From the NCBI RefSeq assembly GCF_036898825.1, contig NZ_JARUND010000001.1:682001-746000 (forward strand): a DNA stretch of 64,000 nt. Reading direction: 5' to 3'. The stretch is from Streptomyces sp. B21-083. GTDB taxonomy: Bacteria; Actinomycetota; Actinomycetes; Streptomycetales; Streptomycetaceae. Of this stretch, positions 61,037 through 64,000 are shown in pieces. The notes beneath the pieces are model-generated. The model had not been told where the DNA came from and did not search any database. It saw nothing but the letters and a program-made list of their open reading frames with translations. Both the position numbers and the translations under genes were made by a program. Positions within the stretch are counted from its first letter, which is position 1, and every line of letters begins with the position of its first letter.

Positions 61037-63013
61037 ATGCCGGTCAAGGTCAGCGTCATCGTTCCGGTGTACAACCCGGGACCGTACATCGAGGACTGCG
61101 TCGCGTCGCTGCTGCGGCAGTCGCTGCCCGCCGACGAGTACGAAGTGATCTTCGTCGACGACGGTTCCACCGACGAGACCCCGGCCCGGCTGGACCAGCT
61201 CGCCGCGGAGGAACCGCGTTTCCAGGTCATCCACCAGGAGAACTCGGGCTGGTCGGGCAAGCCGCGCAACGTCGGCATCGAGGCCTCGCGGGGCGAGTTC
61301 GTGATGTTCGTCGACAACGACGACTACCTCGGCGACGAGGCCCTTGAGCGGATGTACGAGTACGGCGTGGCCAACGGCGCCGACGTGATCGTCGGCAAGA
61401 TGGCCGGCAAGGGCCGCCCGGTGCCGGTCGAGCTGTTCCGGCACAACCATCCCAAGGCCAGTGTCGAGAACGCCCCGCTGATCGACAGCCTCACCCCGCA
61501 CAAGATGCTCCGCCGCGCGTTCCTCGACCGCATCGGCCTGCGCTTCCCCGAGGGCAGGCGGCGCCTTGAGGACCATGTCTTCGTGACCGAGGCGTATCTG
61601 CGCGCGGACAACGTCTCCGTGCTCAGCGACTACGTCTGCTACTACCACGTCAAGCGCGACGACGCCTCGAACGCGGGATTCCAGCGCTTCGACCCGGTCG
61701 GCTACTTCCGCAACCTGCGCGAGGCACTCGACGTCGTCGAGCAGTACACCGAACCGGGTGCGGTGCGCGACCGTCTCTACCGGCGCTGGCTGCGCAACGA
61801 GATGGTCGAGCGGATGCGCTCCAACCGGCTTCTCAAGCTGCCGGAGGACTACCGCAAGGAGATGTTCGACGAGATCCGCGGGGTCGTCGTCGAGCGCTTC
61901 GGCCCGGGTGTCGCGAACGGTATGCAGGAGGCGCAGCGGATCGTGGCCGCGCTGATCGCCGCCGACCGTCTTGACGACGTGGTGGCGTTCGCCGAGTGGG
62001 AGGCGTCCCTCGCCCCGACGGCCACCCCGCAGAGCGTGGAATGGCGGGACGGGGTCCTGCACGTCGGCTTCACCGCCGAGTTCACCTCGCGCGGCAAGCC
62101 GATGACGTTCCCCGCCGAGGATGACAGCGACGGCGCCGACCTGGACGGCACGCCCACCGACGCCGACGACGCGATCGCCCGGGTGGGCGCGTCCACCGTC
62201 GCCCGGTTCGGGAGCGCGACAGCCGACTTCCTGGTGCGCGAGCGGACCACCGCGGCCCAGTTCTTCCAGCCGGTCGAGCTGACCCGCGAGACCCTCCCGG
62301 CCGACGAGGACGGGCAGGTGCGGCTGGTGCTGCGCGGCACGGCCACCGTCGACCCCGGCACGGCGGCGGGCGGCGTGGCACTCGGCGGCGGTCTCTTCGA
62401 CGTGTTCGTCCGGATCAAGCTGGGCGGCTGGACCCGTGAGTGCCGTCTCGGCCCGGTCAAGCTGGACCCCCGCCCGGTGCCGCAGGCCGGTGTGGTCGCC
62501 GGCCGTGTGATCCTGCCGTACTGGACGGCGAAGCAGGCGACGCTGTCCCTGGACGTCGACCGCGCCGTCAAGGGTGTGGGCCTCGGCCGCCTCAAGCCGG
62601 ACGATGTCACCATCACGGGTGACCGTCTGCGCGTGGCACTGCCCCTGCACGTGCCCGGCGACACCAAGACGCTGCTGCGGCTGACCTCGTCGGCGGTCGC
62701 CGAGTCCGTGGAGGTGCCTGGCACGCTGTCCGGCGCTTCCGACGGCTCGGGTTCGTTCGTCGAGGCGACGCTGCCCGGCGGCGCCCTGGCCGACGGGACG
62801 TGGAAGCCGTCGCTGTGCCTGGCCCCGGAGGCAGCCGAGCCGCGGTTCCTGGCGATGTCCGTCGGCCTGAGCGTCAAGGGCGGTCGTCCGCAGGTCGTGC
62901 GGCCCGCCAAGCCGGCCGGGCCGAGCACCGGGCAGCGAGTGGTCCGCAAGGTGCGGCGCACGCTCGGGAAGATCGCGCGCAAGGCCGGGCTGCGACGCGG
63001 AAACGGAGCCTGA
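61037..63013 (+). CDS. Family 2 glycosyltransferase with large C-terminal domain
   Basis: Cytoplasmic or membrane-associated transferase of 658 residues. GT-A domain (1-230): KVSVIVPVYNPGPYIEDCV, FVDDGSTDETP, FVDNDDYLGDEAL (DxD), RRAFLDRIGL and RRLEDHVFVTEA. The remaining 400 residues contain a helical linker and beta-rich repeats (LRLTSSAVAESVEVPG, RVALPLHVPGDTK) like glycan-binding or stem domains, ending in a basic tail. This layout is seen in Streptomyces wall teichoic-acid or capsule-like clusters. rmlC follows after four bases. Confidence 0.87.
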   Translation: MPVKVSVIVPVYNPGPYIEDCVASLLRQSLPADEYEVIFVDDGSTDETPARLDQLAAEEPRFQVIHQENSGWSGKPRNVGIEASRGEFVMFVDNDDYLGDEALERMYEYGVANGADVIVGKMAGKGRPVPVELFRHNHPKASVENAPLIDSLTPHKMLRRAFLDRIGLRFPEGRRRLEDHVFVTEAYLRADNVSVLSDYVCYYHVKRDDASNAGFQRFDPVGYFRNLREALDVVEQYTEPGAVRDRLYRRWLRNEMVERMRSNRLLKLPEDYRKEMFDEIRGVVVERFGPGVANGMQEAQRIVAALIAADRLDDVVAFAEWEASLAPTATPQSVEWRDGVLHVGFTAEFTSRGKPMTFPAEDDSDGADLDGTPTDADDAIARVGASTVARFGSATADFLVRERTTAAQFFQPVELTRETLPADEDGQVRLVLRGTATVDPGTAAGGVALGGGLFDVFVRIKLGGWTRECRLGPVKLDPRPVPQAGVVAGRVILPYWTAKQATLSLDVDRAVKGVGLGRLKPDDVTITGDRLRVALPLHVPGDTKTLLRLTSSAVAESVEVPGTLSGASDGSGSFVEATLPGGALADGTWKPSLCLAPEAAEPRFLAMSVGLSVKGGRPQVVRPAKPAGPSTGQRVVRKVRRTLGKIARKAGLRRGNGA

Positions 63014-63017
63014 CAGC

Positions 63018-63617
63018 ATGCGAGCACTGGACATCGAAGGCGCCTGGGTACTCGAGCCGAAGATCTTCCCGGACGACCGGGGCGCCTTCCATGAGTGGTA
63101 CCGGGGCGAGGAGTTCCGTGAGGCCACCGGTTACGACCTGTCCCTCGCGCAGGCGAACTGCTCGGTCTCACGCCGGGGCGTCGTACGCGGGGTGCACTTC
63201 TCCGACGTACCGCCGAGCCAGGCCAAGTACGTGACGTGCGTACGCGGGGCGGTCCTGGACGTCGTGGTGGACATCCGGGTCGGCTCGCCCACGTACGGGC
63301 AGTGGGAGGCGGTGCGGCTCGACGACGAGACCCGGCACGCGGTGTTCCTCGCGGAAGGCCTCGGGCACGCCTTCATGGCGCTCACCGACGACGCCACCGT
63401 GGTGTACCTGTGTTCGACGGGGTACGCGCCGGGGCGTGAGCACGGGGTGCATCCGCTCGACCCGGAGCTGGGCATCGCCTGGCCGGAGGGCATCGAGCCC
63501 GTGCTGTCGGAGAAGGACGCCGAGGCGCCCACGCTGGCCGAGGCGAAGGCGGCCGGGCTGCTGCCGTCGTACGAGGAGTGCGCGGCCTACTACGCGGGGC
63601 TGCGCGCCGACCGGTAG
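63018..63617 (+). CDS. rmlC: dTDP-4-dehydrorhamnose 3,5-epimerase
   Basis: Cupin epimerase of 199 residues in dTDP-deoxysugar synthesis. Motifs FPDDRGAFHEWYRGEEF, VSRRGVVRGVHFSDVPPSQAKYV (catalytic His about 59) and VFLAEGLGHAFMAL, then YLCSTGYAPGREHGVHPLDPELGIAWP with the conserved Asp/Tyr. Starts four bases after the glycosyltransferase stop, so the two are co-translated. rmlA, B and D are not in the window. RmlC of natural-product clusters has the same motifs, so dTDP-rhamnose is likely but not certain as product. Confidence 0.93.
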   Translation: MRALDIEGAWVLEPKIFPDDRGAFHEWYRGEEFREATGYDLSLAQANCSVSRRGVVRGVHFSDVPPSQAKYVTCVRGAVLDVVVDIRVGSPTYGQWEAVRLDDETRHAVFLAEGLGHAFMALTDDATVVYLCSTGYAPGREHGVHPLDPELGIAWPEGIEPVLSEKDAEAPTLAEAKAAGLLPSYEECAAYYAGLRADR

Positions 63618-63655
63618 CTCCCGAACCGGACGAGTACCAGAACGAGTACCAGAAA

Positions 63656-63697
63656 GGCCTGCGGCCCGGCTGCTGATCAGCAGCCGGGCCGCAGGCC
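63656..63697. terminator. 42-bp perfect palindromic terminator
   Basis: Every base from 63656 to 63676 pairs with 63677-63697; the transcript can form a 19-bp stem with loop GATC. It separates the convergent rmlC and the gene ending at 63714. Confidence 0.88.
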
Positions 63698-63713
63698 GTT
63701 GTCCGGTTCCGCG

Positions 63714-64000
63714 TCAGCGGGAGGTGCTCAGCGGCTGCAGGCTGCGTCGCAGCTGCTCCAGGCCTCGCGAGCGCTTGGTGCCGCGGTTGCGGGACTTGAC
63801 GAGGGGGGCCCAGAAGGCGGCCTCGATCAGGGTCTCCGGCTTGATCGCCGGCGTCCGCTCCAGGACGCTCTCCGGCACCTTCTGCGGGTCCGGGACCTCG
63901 AACTCCGCGATGATCTCGTCGTACTTGTCCTTCAGTACGGTGTTGTCGGGGTCGGCGCCGAAGACGATGAGCTGTCCGGTGGGCGCGGTGTCGACGAGGA
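63714..64000 (-). CDS. 3' end of an unidentified gene, probably of glycan metabolism
   Basis: The last 94 codons of a gene that continues beyond the window. Readable segments are TGQLIVFGADPDNTVLKDKYDEI, FEVPDPQKVPESVLERTP and a basic end SRNRGTKRSRGLEQLRRSLQ. I do not recognise the family. Regular codon usage shows it is coding. Location beside GT2 and rmlC suggests cell-surface polysaccharide work, which is inference only. Confidence 0.75.
   Translation of the reverse strand, partial: LVDTAPTGQLIVFGADPDNTVLKDKYDEIIAEFEVPDPQKVPESVLERTPAIKPETLIEAAFWAPLVKSRNRGTKRSRGLEQLRRSLQPLSTSR

Overview
The window is high-GC actinobacterial chromosome, almost certainly Streptomyces. The signs are GC-rich third codon positions, frequent GTG and TTG starts, mycothiol-linked formaldehyde detoxification, WhiJ-type developmental genes (helix-turn-helix/DUF5753 next to DUF397), an NsdA-like regulator, many Sec-secreted enzymes, and intergenic repeats of the kind scattered through Streptomyces genomes. 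No rRNA, tRNA, CRISPR, transposase or phage gene was seen.

Layout. 1-4268: RbsA/RbsC-type ABC importer (5' end outside the window), a 42-codon coupled ORF and an amidohydrolase. 4321-5629: TetR regulator and zinc-ribbon/OB-fold protein sharing a 13-bp operator-like word. 5812-8601: large secreted hydrolase. 9114-14573 (minus): D-glucarate-type operon of binding protein, two permeases, KdgD-like aldolase and glucarate dehydratase behind a strong inverted repeat. 14806-17135: methyltransferase and membrane-tethered S1 protease. 17593-23463: ROK regulator divergent from a second sugar ABC system with a Gfo/Idh oxidoreductase. 23497-26612: L,D-transpeptidase, SDR and hypotheticals. 26638-30929: developmental-type cluster (anti-sigma-like ATPase, NsdA-like, WhiJ-like, DUF397) with two tiny coupled ORFs. 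30982-35120: second methyltransferase, HSL-type esterase, ECF41 sigma factor and its oxidoreductase. 35584-38943: secreted dipeptidase-like/CBM32 protein, TetR, quinone reductase. 39079-43861: two-component system divergent from a flavin-transfer module (FRD-like reductase, FMN-bind protein, ApbE). 43952-45666: mycothiol-dependent formaldehyde dehydrogenase and MBL hydrolase. 45767-49551: sulfane-sulfur/persulfide regulon (MBL-rhodanese fusion, TauE/SafE exporter, CstR-like repressor, membrane rhodanese) with three matching operators. 49773-55741: ABC exporter, small secreted protein, SnoaL-like protein, a ZTP riboswitch in front of a folD stub, a 93-bp tandem repeat array, glycosyltransferase, TetR. 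55945-60848: secreted beta-propeller, GH5 enzyme, XdhC, phosphoesterase. 61037-64000: glycan genes (GT2, RmlC) and the 3' end of one more gene.

How the genes work together. Most of the window is uptake and catabolism of sugars or sugar acids plus redox and sulfur stress handling. Neither complete ABC operon carries an ATPase gene, which fits the shared MsiK-type ATPase known in Streptomyces (inference). The observations I rate highest are the ZTP riboswitch followed by a 17-codon folD remnant, the ECF41-type promoter in front of the oxidoreductase/sigma operon, the three-operator CstR-like regulon, the flavinylation module, and several tiny ORFs joined by ATGA/GTGA overlaps to larger genes.
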